Shown in pieces: positions 49,404 through 57,395 of a stretch of 64,000 nt of DNA. Below the pieces are notes generated by a model that had not been told where the DNA came from, ran no database searches, and saw nothing but the letters and a program-made list of their open reading frames with translations. Source of the DNA: Streptomyces fuscichromogenes (GTDB lineage: Bacteria > Actinomycetota > Actinomycetes > Streptomycetales > Streptomycetaceae); the NCBI RefSeq assembly GCF_014645815.1, contig NZ_BMML01000017.1, positions 124,001-188,000 of the forward strand, read 5' to 3'. Position 1 is the stretch's first letter, and each line of letters starts with the position of its first letter. The translations under genes and the position numbers were made by a program.

Positions 49404-50806
49404 TGAGCTGGGACCAGCAGAACCCGTACCAGCAGAACCCCTACCAGCAGGACTACAACGGCTACGACCACGGCCCCTACGCCGGCCAGCAGCAGTACGC
49501 CCAGCAGCCGTACCCGCAACAGCAGCAGTACACCGACTACGCCTACCCCCCGGCGCCGGACCAGACGGCTCCGATGCCGGTGGTGGAACCGGAACCGGCA
49601 CCGCCACCGGCACCGGCGCTGGAACCGGCGCCGCAACCGGAGCCGCGACCGGCACCCGGCCCGACCGCTGTGGGCAGCCGTTCCGCGGGGCGGAACGGGC
49701 GGGCACAGCCCACGGCTCCGGGCACCGAAACAACGAACGCCCAGGAGTCCGACCCCGACCCGCAGCCCAGGAAACCCGCACGTGACCGTTACTTCGACAC
49801 CCTTCGTGCGGTCGCCCTCATAAGGGTCGTCACCTACCACACCTTCGGCTGGGCCTGGTGCGGCATGGTGTTCCCCTCCATGGGCATCATGTTCGGCCTC
49901 GCCGGCACCCTCATGGCGAAGTCGCTGGAGCGTCCGGCGTTCAAGGTGGTCAAGAGCCGCCTGCGCCGTCTCCTGCCGCCCTTCTGGTTCTGGGGCTTCT
50001 TCGTCGTCCTGGCGATGCTGATCCACGACTGGATGCCCGGCTGGGAGATCGTCTACTGGATTGTGCCGCTCGGCGACCCGCCCGGCAACAGCTGGGGCAT
50101 CCAGGCCTGGGAGATCCTCTGGTACCTGCGCACCTACCTCTGGTTCGTGCTCCTCTCCCCGGTCCTGCTGTGGATCTTCCGCAAGGCCCCGGTCCCGGTG
50201 CTCCTCCTCTCCCTCGTCCCGATCCTGGTCCTGAACTTCGTCTGGTCGGGCCCGGACAACCGCTTCGGCAGCGCCCTGTGGGACCTGTCGACGTACCTCT
50301 TCTGCTGGATCCTCGGCTTCGCGCACCGCGACGGCGTGCTCCAGCGGATGAAGCCGGCCCTGGTGGCCGTCGGCTCGCTCGCCGCGATCGGCTATGGCGG
50401 CTGGTACGCCTTCTCGCACCAGGCCGACTTCGGCACCTACGACCTGGACGAGAACCCCCTGGCACAGGCCTTCTGGTCGGCCGGCTTCGTGATGCTGCTG
50501 ATGTGGGCGAAGGCCTACTTCAAGATCGACTTCGCCTGGCTGGCCCGGTACAAGAAGCTCGACCGGACGGTCACGATCTTCAACGCCCGCGCGGTGACGA
50601 TCTACCTCTGGCACGAGATCGCCCTGGTCCTCGCGGTCCCGCTGATCGACCAGATGTGGAACGTGCCCGCGTTCGAGAAGTGGCTCCCCCTGGAGAGCCA
50701 GTGGTTCATGTTCGGCGTCGGCTGGATCCTGATCGCGGTGTTCATCGTGCTGTGCGGCTGGGTGGAGGACGTGGCCGCGAAGAAGAAGCCCAAGCTTCTC
50801 CCCTGA
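49403..50806 (+). CDS. Membrane acyltransferase 3 family protein (OafA/NodX-like)
   Basis: A 467-residue protein. The N-terminal ~130 residues are Gln/Tyr/Pro-rich (NPYQQNPYQQDYNGY) and presumably disordered. The acyltransferase-3 core begins RYFDTLRAVALIRVVTYHTF, with the catalytic His in that segment, and continues through about ten TM helices (for example FWFWGFFVVLAMLI, AVTIYLWHEIALVLAVPL). Such enzymes transfer acyl groups to extracellular sugars. Downstream of the deacetylase-synthase it probably decorates the same polymer. Confidence 0.88.
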   Translation: MSWDQQNPYQQNPYQQDYNGYDHGPYAGQQQYAQQPYPQQQQYTDYAYPPAPDQTAPMPVVEPEPAPPPAPALEPAPQPEPRPAPGPTAVGSRSAGRNGRAQPTAPGTETTNAQESDPDPQPRKPARDRYFDTLRAVALIRVVTYHTFGWAWCGMVFPSMGIMFGLAGTLMAKSLERPAFKVVKSRLRRLLPPFWFWGFFVVLAMLIHDWMPGWEIVYWIVPLGDPPGNSWGIQAWEILWYLRTYLWFVLLSPVLLWIFRKAPVPVLLLSLVPILVLNFVWSGPDNRFGSALWDLSTYLFCWILGFAHRDGVLQRMKPALVAVGSLAAIGYGGWYAFSHQADFGTYDLDENPLAQAFWSAGFVMLLMWAKAYFKIDFAWLARYKKLDRTVTIFNARAVTIYLWHEIALVLAVPLIDQMWNVPAFEKWLPLESQWFMFGVGWILIAVFIVLCGWVEDVAAKKKPKLLP

Positions 50807-50817
50807 GGGCGTGCTGC

Positions 50818-50823
50818 AAGAAT
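50818..50823 (+). promoter_or_regulatory. Candidate -10 for a leaderless menG transcript
   Basis: AAGAAT ends 6 nt before the menG GTG (50830), the same spacing as TAGTCT before mqnA, with no SD between. Weak on its own. Confidence 0.3.
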
Positions 50824-50829
50824 GGCGAG

Positions 50830-51525
50830 GTGACCCGCGCCTCCCTGAACAAGCAGCCGCACGAAGTCGCCTCGATGTTCGACGACGTGGCGGAACGGTA
50901 CGACCTGACCAACGACGTGCTGTCGCTGGGCCAGGACCGGCAGTGGCGGAAGGAGGTCGCCAGGGCGGTCGACGCGCGCCCCGCCCAGAAGATCCTGGAC
51001 CTGGCGGCCGGCACGGGCACCTCCTCCCAGCCGTTCGTCCGGGCCGGCGCCTACGTCGTGCCCTGCGACTTCTCCCTGGGCATGCTCCAGGTCGGCAAGC
51101 GGCGCAACGCCTGGATGCCCTTCACCGCGGGGGACGCCACCCGGCTGCCGTTCGGGGACGACACCTTCGACGCCGTGACGATCTCCTTCGGGCTGCGCAA
51201 CGTCCAGGACACCGACGCGGCCCTGCGCGAGATGTACCGGGTGACGCGGCCCGGCGGCCGGGTCGTGATCTGCGAGTTCTCGCACCCGACCTGGGCGCCC
51301 TTCAGGACCGTCTACACCGAGTACCTGATGCGCGCGCTGCCGCCGGTGGCCCGCGCGGTCTCCTCCAATCCGGACGCCTACGTCTACCTCGCCGAGTCCA
51401 TCCGCGCCTGGCCCGACCAGCCCGCCCTGGCCGGACGGCTGCGCGAGGCGGGCTGGTCGAAGGTGGCCTGGCGCAACCTCACCGGCGGGATCGTCGCCCT
51501 GCACCGGGGCTTCAAGGAGGCCTGA
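50830..51525 (+). CDS. menG: Demethylmenaquinone methyltransferase
   Basis: A 231-residue UbiE/MenG-type SAM methyltransferase, the last step of menaquinone synthesis. Motifs are MFDDVAERYDLTNDVLSLGQ, ILDLAAGTGTSSQPF (motif I), FTAGDATRLPFGDDTFDAVT, ISFGLRNVQDTDAALREMYR and RPGGRVVICEFSHPTWAPF. The length is normal. It lacks an SD and is probably leaderless or read through from the upstream operon (24 bp from the acyltransferase stop). Gene order with mqnC agrees with S. coelicolor. Confidence 0.94.
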   Translation: MTRASLNKQPHEVASMFDDVAERYDLTNDVLSLGQDRQWRKEVARAVDARPAQKILDLAAGTGTSSQPFVRAGAYVVPCDFSLGMLQVGKRRNAWMPFTAGDATRLPFGDDTFDAVTISFGLRNVQDTDAALREMYRVTRPGGRVVICEFSHPTWAPFRTVYTEYLMRALPPVARAVSSNPDAYVYLAESIRAWPDQPALAGRLREAGWSKVAWRNLTGGIVALHRGFKEA

Positions 51526-51576
51526 GTCCGGTCCCGGTCCCGGTCCTGGTCCCGGTCCCGCTCCTGGTCCCGGGAC

Positions 51577-51912
51577 TCACAGGCTGCTCACCTCGAAGGC
51601 GTCCCCGGGCCGGTCCAGCTCCCGTTGCAGACCACCCTTCGGCGGCCGTGGCACACGGGGCTCGCGCACGCCTCCGCCGCCCTCGCCGTCACCGAAGTCG
51701 AACCACACGTACACCATCGAGTCCCGCGGCACCTCGGCACCGGGCTGCGGGAACTGGCGCACGACGTAGTCGACCACCGTGAGATGGAACTCCGGCCGGT
51801 CCGGCGCGTTGAGGAACAGGCCCCGCGCCCGGGCGGTCTCGCGCGCGTCCACGGCCATCAGTCCGACCAGCCGTGGTACGCGCACTTCGGGTGTTTTGGG
51901 TGTTATGTGCAC
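51577..51912 (-). CDS. Single PASTA-domain protein
   Basis: A 111-residue protein. A PASTA-type repeat starts VRVPRLVGLMAVDARETARA, with LFLNAP in the middle and VVRQFPQPGAEVPRDSMVYVWF at the end. A Gly/Pro-rich C-terminal tail follows. PASTA domains bind uncrosslinked peptidoglycan or beta-lactams, usually in repeats attached to a kinase or PBP; here it is stand-alone with no signal peptide, so a cytoplasmic location is implied. GTG 51912 has GGGGGTGA 6 nt upstream. Confidence 0.75.
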   Translation of the reverse strand: MHITPKTPEVRVPRLVGLMAVDARETARARGLFLNAPDRPEFHLTVVDYVVRQFPQPGAEVPRDSMVYVWFDFGDGEGGGGVREPRVPRPPKGGLQRELDRPGDAFEVSSL

Positions 51913-51984
51913 AGATGTCACCCCCAGCGGTACTGGAAGGGTAACCCCCGGCACATGGCAGTCGGAAGCACCAAGTGTCTTTCT

Positions 51985-51999
51985 GTAACAGATCGTTAC
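51985..51999. promoter_or_regulatory. Inverted repeat upstream of the PASTA gene
   Basis: GTAAC-AGATC-GTTAC is a perfect 5-bp inverted repeat overlapping the GNAT stop codon. It could be an operator for the PASTA gene; evidence is the repeat only. Confidence 0.3.
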
Positions 52000-52532
52000 T
52001 CTCTGTAGCTGCCTGTGCCGTCGCGCCGCAGGTCGAGCCGGAAGCAGAGCGCCTCCTCGGGGAGCCGCGGATGCGGGAACGTCTCCGCCAGTTCCATCCC
52101 GAGCCGTTGGGTGACCGCGACGGACCGCTCGTTCCCCGGCCGCACCATCGCCAGCACCTCCGGCACGCCCGCCGTCCGCAGCCGCCCCAGCGTCATGCGC
52201 GCCGCCGCGGTCGCGTACCCCTTGCCCCAGTGGGCCCGCCCCAGCCGCCAGCCGATCTCGATCTCTCCCGTGGGCCCCCACTCCTGCGGCCACGGCTGGG
52301 CGCCGGTGAAGCCGATGACCTGCCCGGCCTCGTCGATCATCGTCCACAGGCAGAAACCGAGCTCCGCGTCATGCCGGCGCTGGCGGGCGGTGAGCTCCTC
52401 GTAGACGGACAACTCCGCGGACCTGCCGCCGTGGAACTCCATGACCTCCGGGTCGTCGAAGACCCGGTGCCAGGCGAAGGCGTCCTCATGCGTGGGTACA
52501 CGCAGCCGTACCGCGGGGAGAACTCGGTTCAC
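51996..52532 (-). CDS. GNAT-family N-acetyltransferase
   Basis: A 178-residue protein of the RimJ/RimL-like GNAT type. It opens TVRLRVPTHEDAFAW-like (VRLRVPTHEDAFAWHRVFDD), with EIEIGWRLGRAHWGKGYATA (motif A, acetyl-CoA pyrophosphate loop GKGYAT) and MVRPGNERSVAVTQRLGM (motif B), the usual layout. It may acetylate a ribosomal protein or small molecule; the substrate is not evident. It has a TAA stop, rare in this genome. Confidence 0.88.
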   Translation of the reverse strand: MNRVLPAVRLRVPTHEDAFAWHRVFDDPEVMEFHGGRSAELSVYEELTARQRRHDAELGFCLWTMIDEAGQVIGFTGAQPWPQEWGPTGEIEIGWRLGRAHWGKGYATAAARMTLGRLRTAGVPEVLAMVRPGNERSVAVTQRLGMELAETFPHPRLPEEALCFRLDLRRDGTGSYRE

Positions 52533-52631
52533 AGGGGCAGCCCTTCAGCAGGGTGATCAGTACTGCTGAATAGACTGCCCATGTCCAGTGCCCGTCGGCA
52601 CGCAGATTTCGAGCCTTGGGGAGACCCTGCC

Positions 52632-53915
52632 GTGACCGAGCCCCTCTCCGAAAACACCGCCGATGTCATCGTCGTCGGCGCGGGGCCAGCCGGCTCCACG
52701 ACGGCCTACCACCTCGCCAGGTCCGGCCTCGACGTCCTCCTGCTGGAGAAGACCGAGTTCCCGCGCGAGAAGGTGTGCGGCGACGGACTCACCCCGCGCG
52801 CGGTGAAGCAGCTGGTCGCCATGGGCATCGACATCTCCGAGGAGGCCGGCTGGCTGCGCAACAAGGGCCTGCGCATCATCGGCGGCGGCAGCCGCCTCCA
52901 GCTCGACTGGCCGGATCTCGCCTCCTTCCCCGACTACGGCCTGGTCCGCAAACGGGACGATTTCGACGAACAGCTCGCCCGTCAGGCCCAGAAGGCGGGC
53001 GCCCGCCTCTTCGAGCGCTGCAACGTCGGCGCCCCGATCGTCGACGAGCGCACCGGCCGGATCACCGGTGTGCACGCCAGGCTCGGCGAGGAGAAGCGCG
53101 AAGTCACCTTCCACGCCCCGCTGGTCGTGGCGGCCGACGGCAACTCCACCCGGCTCTCCCTCGCGATGGGCCTGCACCGCCGCGAGGACCGCCCGATGGG
53201 CGTGGCCGTCCGGACCTACTTCACCTCCCCCCGTCACGAGGACGACTATCTGGAGTCCTGGCTGGAACTCTGGGACCGCCGCGGCCCCCAGGACCGCCTG
53301 CTGCCCGGCTACGGCTGGATCTTCGGCATGGGCGACGGCACCTCCAACGTCGGTCTGGGCGTCCTGAACACCTCCGACTCCTTCAAGGAACTGGACTGGC
53401 GCGAGGTCCTCAAGGCCTGGTGCGCCTCCATGCCCGAGGACTGGGGCTACACCCCCGAGAACATGACCGGCCCGATCCGCGGCGCGGCCCTGCCCATGGC
53501 CTTCAACCGCCAGCCCCACTACACGCGCGGCCTGCTCCTCGTCGGCGACGCCGGCGGCCTGGTGAACCCCTTCAACGGCGAGGGCATCGCCTACGCCATG
53601 GAGTCCGGCCAGATCGCCGCCGACGTCATCGTCCAGGCCCATGCGCGGGCCACGCCCAGCGGGCGCGAACTCGCCCTCCAGCGCTACCCGCGCGTCCTCA
53701 AGGACACCTACGGCGGCTACTACACGCTGGGCCGCGCCTTCGTGAAGCTCATCGGCAACCCGAAGGTCATGCAGATCGCGGCCCAGCGCGGCCTGACCCA
53801 CCCGCTGCTGATGAAGTTCACCCTGAAGCTCCTCGCGAACCTCACCGACCCGACCGGCGGCGACGCGATGGACCGCATCATCAACGGCCTGAGCAAGGTG
53901 GCCCCGAAGGCGTGA
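52632..53915 (+). CDS. Geranylgeranyl reductase-family FAD oxidoreductase (menaquinone/prenyl-lipid modifying)
   Basis: A 427-residue flavoprotein. The FAD motif is DVIVVGAGPAGSTTAYHLAR, followed by EKTEFPREKVCGDGLTPRA (the GGR-family CGDGLxPR element), VVAADGNSTRLSLAMG and GLLLVGDAGGLVNPFNGEGI. The family reduces prenyl chains; actinobacterial MenJ saturates menaquinone. Placement near menG and just before nuo is consistent with that use, but the substrate is inference. GTG 52632 has GGGGAG 8 nt upstream and is preferred to an ATG at 52581. Confidence 0.9.
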   Translation: MTEPLSENTADVIVVGAGPAGSTTAYHLARSGLDVLLLEKTEFPREKVCGDGLTPRAVKQLVAMGIDISEEAGWLRNKGLRIIGGGSRLQLDWPDLASFPDYGLVRKRDDFDEQLARQAQKAGARLFERCNVGAPIVDERTGRITGVHARLGEEKREVTFHAPLVVAADGNSTRLSLAMGLHRREDRPMGVAVRTYFTSPRHEDDYLESWLELWDRRGPQDRLLPGYGWIFGMGDGTSNVGLGVLNTSDSFKELDWREVLKAWCASMPEDWGYTPENMTGPIRGAALPMAFNRQPHYTRGLLLVGDAGGLVNPFNGEGIAYAMESGQIAADVIVQAHARATPSGRELALQRYPRVLKDTYGGYYTLGRAFVKLIGNPKVMQIAAQRGLTHPLLMKFTLKLLANLTDPTGGDAMDRIINGLSKVAPKA

Positions 53916-53924
53916 CCGCCCGCG

Positions 53925-54551
53925 CTACGAGGTGAGCGCCTCGATCTTGGCGGCCCGGCGGGCGTAGACGTCCTCCCGCCGGTCCGCCACCTGCCGCAGC
54001 GCCTCCTTCCGCTCCCGCTTGGAGAGCCGGTCCAGATACACGCGTCCGTTCACATGGTCGGTCTCGTGCGCCAGGCAGCGGGCGAAATACCCTGTTCCCT
54101 GAATGGTGAGCGGATTGCCGTCCTTGTCCTGTCCGTGCACGACCGCCAGGTCCGGCCGGGGCACGTCCATCACGGCGCCCGGCACCGACAGGCACCCCTC
54201 GCCCTCGTCGAGCAGTCGGCGGTCGGACGGTTCCTGGGCCGCCAGTACGGGGTTGACGATGTGTCCGACATGTCGGACACCGTCGTCGTCGGGGCAGTCG
54301 TACACGAACAGTCGCAGGTCGATCCCGACCTGGTTGGCGGCGAGGCCGGCTCCGTCGGCGACGTACATGGTGAGGAACATGTCGTCGATCAGCGCGGCGA
54401 GGTCGGGGCCGAACTCGGTGACGTCCCGGCACGGCTTGTGCAGGACGTCCTCACCGGTCTCGGTGATCCGGCGCACCGAACCGCGCCCGGCCTCGGGGGC
54501 GTGCCGGGGGTAGTGGTCCATGGGGCTTCCCTGGACGAAGACGCGTGGCAT
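53925..54551 (-). CDS. def: Peptide deformylase
   Basis: A 208-residue metalloprotease that removes the N-formyl group of nascent proteins. Motif 1 is GAGLAANQVG, motif 2 EGCLSVP and motif 3 HETDHVNG (H-E-x-x-H, with V where most have L); all metal ligands are present. The C-terminus is an Arg/Lys-rich helix. ATG 54551 has AAGGAGA 8 nt upstream. It is a divergent-type PDF, likely one of several in the genome. The stop faces that of the reductase gene. Confidence 0.94.
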   Translation of the reverse strand: MPRVFVQGSPMDHYPRHAPEAGRGSVRRITETGEDVLHKPCRDVTEFGPDLAALIDDMFLTMYVADGAGLAANQVGIDLRLFVYDCPDDDGVRHVGHIVNPVLAAQEPSDRRLLDEGEGCLSVPGAVMDVPRPDLAVVHGQDKDGNPLTIQGTGYFARCLAHETDHVNGRVYLDRLSKRERKEALRQVADRREDVYARRAAKIEALTS

Positions 54552-54641
54552 CGCGGTGTCTCCTTCTCGGATCTCGGGCCGCCGCTCCGTGCGAGCGGCC
54601 TGCGTCGAGCATCCCAGGAGTCGCCGGATCACGGGCGGGCC

Positions 54642-54680
54642 TGTGGAAAACCCTCGGGAGGACCCACGGCCTGTGGACAA
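54642..54680. other. Two DnaA-box-like 9-mers upstream of def
   Basis: TGTGGAAAA (54642-54650) and TGTGGACAA (54672-54680), 30 bp apart in the same orientation. The second is the exact complement of TTGTCCACA, the preferred Streptomyces DnaA box. The first has one mismatch. Confidence 0.45.
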
Positions 54681-54800
54681 CCGGGGGAAGGGTTGCCGGG
54701 GGAAGGGCGGCCGGGAGAAGGACGGCCGGGGGAAGGGCGGCCGGGAGAAGGGTGGCCGAGGGTAGGACGGCCGGGAGAAGGGTGGCCGAGGGTAGGACGG
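54681..54800. repeat. Eight tandem 15-bp units (CCGGGGGAAGGGCGG type)
   Basis: The units are contiguous from 54681 to 54800, each with the CCG(G/A)G(G/A)(G/T)AGG core; a decayed ninth follows. Variants alternate (CCGGGAGAAGGGTGG then CCGAGGGTAGGACGG, twice), so the array grew partly as a 30-bp unit. It lies between the def start and the nlpC-type stop. Confidence 0.9.
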
Positions 54801-54915
54801 CCGGTGCGGGGGTGGTCCGTGCCGGGGAGGGTACGCCGGAAGGGCCGCTGCCCCCGAGCGGCTGCGGCCCTACCGTGCTTGTGCGATGCCTGAGTTGTCC
54901 TTGTTGCCCGGGTTG

Positions 54916-55722
54916 TCAGAGCACTCGCACCGCGCCGGTCGGCGGGTCGTACGACAGCGGGTGCTCACCGACACCGCTGGAGGGGTTCTGCGCGCCGACG
55001 AACATGCCGTCGCCGACGTACACCGCCACGTGGTAGGCACTGCCGGCGCTGCCCCAGTAGAGGATGTCGCCGGGCTGGAGGTTGCTCAGCGAGACCTGGG
55101 TGCCCTGCGTCGACTGGTCCTGGGAGACGCGCGGCAGGCTGACGCCGACGGACTTGAAGGCGGCCTGGACGAAACCCGAGCAGTCCCACGAGTGCGGGCC
55201 CGTGCCGCCGGAGACGTATGCGTCACCGATATGCGCCTTCACGAAGGCGACCACGGCGGCGGCCGAACCGGTCGCCGTGGACGTGCTCGTGGAGCTGCTG
55301 GAGCTCGTGGTGGCGCTGAGGGTGGTCCGCTCGGCGCTGCGCGAGGTGGCGCGCTCTGCGGCGGCCTTACGAGCCTCCTCGGCCTTCTTCTTCTTGGCCT
55401 CTGCCTTCTGCTTCGCGTCGGCGAGGTCCGCCTTGGCCTGCTTCGCGGCATTTGCCGCAGCCGCATCGCGCTCGGCCTGGAGGGTGTAGTTCGCCGCGGC
55501 CTGCTGCGTGGCGTCGGCGGACTGAGCCACCTGGGTGGCCAGATCGGCCGTCAGGGTGGGCAGTTCGAGCGTCTGCGTCACGGGTTCGGCGGCACTCGCC
55601 GAGGCCGCGCCCGCCGCTGCCATGCCGAGGACGCCACTGGCAACTCCGGCGCGCACGGCGATGTTTGTCGTCGCGCTGCGGCGGGGCTTCCGGTGGCTGC
55701 GTATGTGAGCGGTGTGGGACAT
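54916..55722 (-). CDS. Secreted NlpC/P60 peptidoglycan endopeptidase
   Basis: A 268-residue protein using ATG 55722, which gives a signal sequence (MSHTAHIRSHRKPRRSATTN, then VASGVLGMAAAGAASASA). A coiled-coil Ala/Lys/Glu region (about 60-140) leads to an NlpC/P60 domain of ~110 residues. The catalytic Cys is in SWDCSGFVQAAFKSVG, the His in AYHVAVYVGDG and the third polar residue near VGAQNPSSG. It cleaves D-Glu-diamino-acid bonds in the wall. Longer starts at 55752 or 55779 exist and cannot be ruled out. S. coelicolor has a similar gene just before nuoA. Confidence 0.9.
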   Translation of the reverse strand: MSHTAHIRSHRKPRRSATTNIAVRAGVASGVLGMAAAGAASASAAEPVTQTLELPTLTADLATQVAQSADATQQAAANYTLQAERDAAAANAAKQAKADLADAKQKAEAKKKKAEEARKAAAERATSRSAERTTLSATTSSSSSTSTSTATGSAAAVVAFVKAHIGDAYVSGGTGPHSWDCSGFVQAAFKSVGVSLPRVSQDQSTQGTQVSLSNLQPGDILYWGSAGSAYHVAVYVGDGMFVGAQNPSSGVGEHPLSYDPPTGAVRVL

Positions 55723-56017
55723 GGGAACAACTGGTACCAGGGGCTCCTTCATATCTTCAAGAAACGTGTCCTGCGCCACAGTTGCTCAATCGAGACGGCG
55801 AATCCTTCGCACGTCTTTCTTTATTGACGCCGTAACGGACATTGCGGACGCTCGCGATCAAGCCCGTGATCACGCCCTTTCGCTGTTACGTCCGGATTGC
55901 CCGCGACGTACCACCGGTTCGGATGGTTGGCCAAGCCCGGTTCTCAGACGCCTCTCATCAATGTGGCGGAGGTCACGGAACGGTTACCGGGAGGGGTGCG
56001 TCTCGCGCGCCGGGGTT

Positions 56018-56033
56018 CGTGAACGCGTGCACG
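56018..56033. promoter_or_regulatory. Imperfect Rex-type operator candidate, distal
   Basis: CGTGAACGCGTGCACG matches the Rex-type consensus TGTGAACGCGTTCACA at 13 of 16 positions. It lies ~435 bp upstream of nuoA, nearer the nlpC side, so it may not be functional. Confidence 0.3.
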
Positions 56034-56270
56034 CGTCCACATCGCGACCCGCAGGTCCCCCCGATGTGTGAATGCGGCGCACTATCAAGGCGCCCCGTCC
56101 ATCGCGAATTTGCATGCAGGGGAACCCTCTTGATATAGAGACGCCCGCCCGAAACCCCCTCCTGTCTGCGGTAACGGTCGAAAATGTCACTTCTGGTGAT
56201 CAGCTGAACGCTTCGCGTGCGAAGATCACCACTCATCCGACTTCATGATCGATCGTCAGGTGGTGGAGAT

Positions 56271-56283
56271 CACAAAGCTTGTG
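56271..56283. promoter_or_regulatory. Inverted repeat CACAA-AGC-TTGTG
   Basis: A perfect 5-bp inverted repeat overlapping the region just before the TAATAC hexamer of the nuo promoter area. Possible operator; the protein is unknown. Confidence 0.3.
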
Positions 56284-56340
56284 TAATACCCCGTGTCGCA
56301 GATCACAGAGCGGCGGGCATAAGATGCGAGGCAGTTGGGC

Positions 56341-56358
56341 TTGTGACCTGCTTCACAT
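56341..56358. promoter_or_regulatory. Rex/Crp-like operator upstream of nuoA
   Basis: TTGTGACCTGCTTCACAT matches TTGTGAA-N4-TTCACAA (Rex) at 12 of 14 fixed bases and TGTGA-N6-TCACA (Crp) perfectly. It starts 15 bp after the TAAGAT hexamer and ends 109 bp before the nuoA GTG, suitable for repression. Rex is known to control respiratory operons in S. coelicolor; the assignment here is inference. Confidence 0.5.
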
Positions 56359-56467
56359 GTTCGCGATCTTCGCCCGGGACGCGCGGGGTTCGCGGGACGG
56401 ATGAGGCAGGTGGGGAGCCCGATCCGAACCGCCACCAGTCAGTGCCGACTGAGAGGAGCGAGGAGCG

Positions 56468-56827
56468 GTGAACGCCTATGCGCCCATCCTCGTACTGGGA
56501 GCCCTCGGGGCAGGCTTTGCGATCTTCTCCGTGGTCATGGCCACGCTGATCGGTCCGAAGCGGTACAACCGCGCCAAGCTCGAAGCCTACGAGTGCGGTA
56601 TCGAGCCGACCCCCACGCCGGCCGGCGGCGGGCGTTTCCCGATCAAGTACTACCTGACGGCGATGCTCTTCATCGTCTTCGACATCGAGATCGTCTTCCT
56701 CTACCCCTGGGCCGTCACCTTCGACGCCCTGGGTGTTTTCGGGCTCGTGGAGATGCTGCTCTTCGTGCTCACCGTCTTCGTCGCCTACGCGTACGTCTGG
56801 CGGCGCGGCGGCCTGGAATGGGACTGA
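56468..56827 (+). CDS. nuoA: NADH-quinone oxidoreductase subunit A
   Basis: A 119-residue three-TM subunit at the quinone-proximal junction of complex I. The conserved loop YECGIEPTPTPAGGGRFPIK (Cys as ND3-type loop residue) lies between TM1 and TM2, then FIVFDIEIVFLYPWAV and YVWRRGGLEWD. GTG 56468 is preceded by GAGCGAGGAGCG. First gene of the nuo operon in this organism. Confidence 0.96.
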   Translation: MNAYAPILVLGALGAGFAIFSVVMATLIGPKRYNRAKLEAYECGIEPTPTPAGGGRFPIKYYLTAMLFIVFDIEIVFLYPWAVTFDALGVFGLVEMLLFVLTVFVAYAYVWRRGGLEWD

Positions 56828-56840
56828 GGGGCCTTTAGAC

Positions 56841-57395
56841 ATGGGACTCGAAGAAAAGCTGCCGAGCGGATTCCTGCTGACCACCGTCGAGCAGGCCGCG
56901 GGCTGGGTGCGCAAGGCGTCCGTCTTCCCCGCCACCTTCGGCCTCGCGTGCTGTGCCATCGAGATGATGACCACCGGCGCCGGCCGCTACGACCTGGCCC
57001 GATTCGGCATGGAGGTCTTCCGCGGCTCGCCCCGCCAGGCCGACCTCATGATCGTCGCCGGCCGGGTCAGCCAGAAGATGGCGCCGGTGCTCAGGCAGGT
57101 CTACGACCAGATGCCCAACCCCAAGTGGGTGATCTCCATGGGCGTCTGTGCGTCCTCGGGCGGCATGTTCAACAACTACGCGATCGTCCAGGGCGTCGAC
57201 CACATCGTGCCCGTCGACATCTACCTGCCCGGCTGCCCGCCGCGCCCCGAGATGCTGATGGACGCGATCCTCAAGCTCCACCAGAAGATCCAGACCTCCA
57301 AGCTCGGCGTCAACGCGAAGGAAGCGGCCCGGGAGGCGGAGGAGGCGGCGCTCAAGGCCCTGCCCACGATCGAGATGAAGGGGCTGCTGCGGTGA
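56841..57395 (+). CDS. nuoB: NADH-quinone oxidoreductase subunit B (N2 cluster)
   Basis: A 184-residue subunit that holds the terminal [4Fe-4S] cluster N2. Ligand Cys are the tandem pair in FGLACCAIEMM, plus Cys in SMGVCASSGGMFNN and LPGCPPRPEMLM. The C-terminal ~35 residues are Ala/Glu-rich. It starts 13 nt after nuoA; its stop overlaps the nuoC GTG (GTGA). Confidence 0.97.
   Translation: MGLEEKLPSGFLLTTVEQAAGWVRKASVFPATFGLACCAIEMMTTGAGRYDLARFGMEVFRGSPRQADLMIVAGRVSQKMAPVLRQVYDQMPNPKWVISMGVCASSGGMFNNYAIVQGVDHIVPVDIYLPGCPPRPEMLMDAILKLHQKIQTSKLGVNAKEAAREAEEAALKALPTIEMKGLLR

Larger units (their letters stand above)
55723..56467. other. 745-bp divergent regulatory region between nlpC-like gene and nuoA
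   Basis: No convincing gene on either strand. It holds the operator candidates listed separately, -10-like TAATAC (56284-56289) and TAAGAT (56320-56325), and is less GC-rich than the flanks. No ydaO (c-di-AMP) riboswitch pattern could be identified. Confidence 0.5.

Noticed and set aside
55842..56240. Small frames in the nuo upstream region
   Set aside because: No RBS, no protein character and they cross operator candidates.
54916..56467. ydaO (c-di-AMP) riboswitch expected upstream of a secreted NlpC/P60 gene
   Set aside because: The 745-bp leader was read on both strands and no recognisable conserved core was found. A covariance-model search would settle it.
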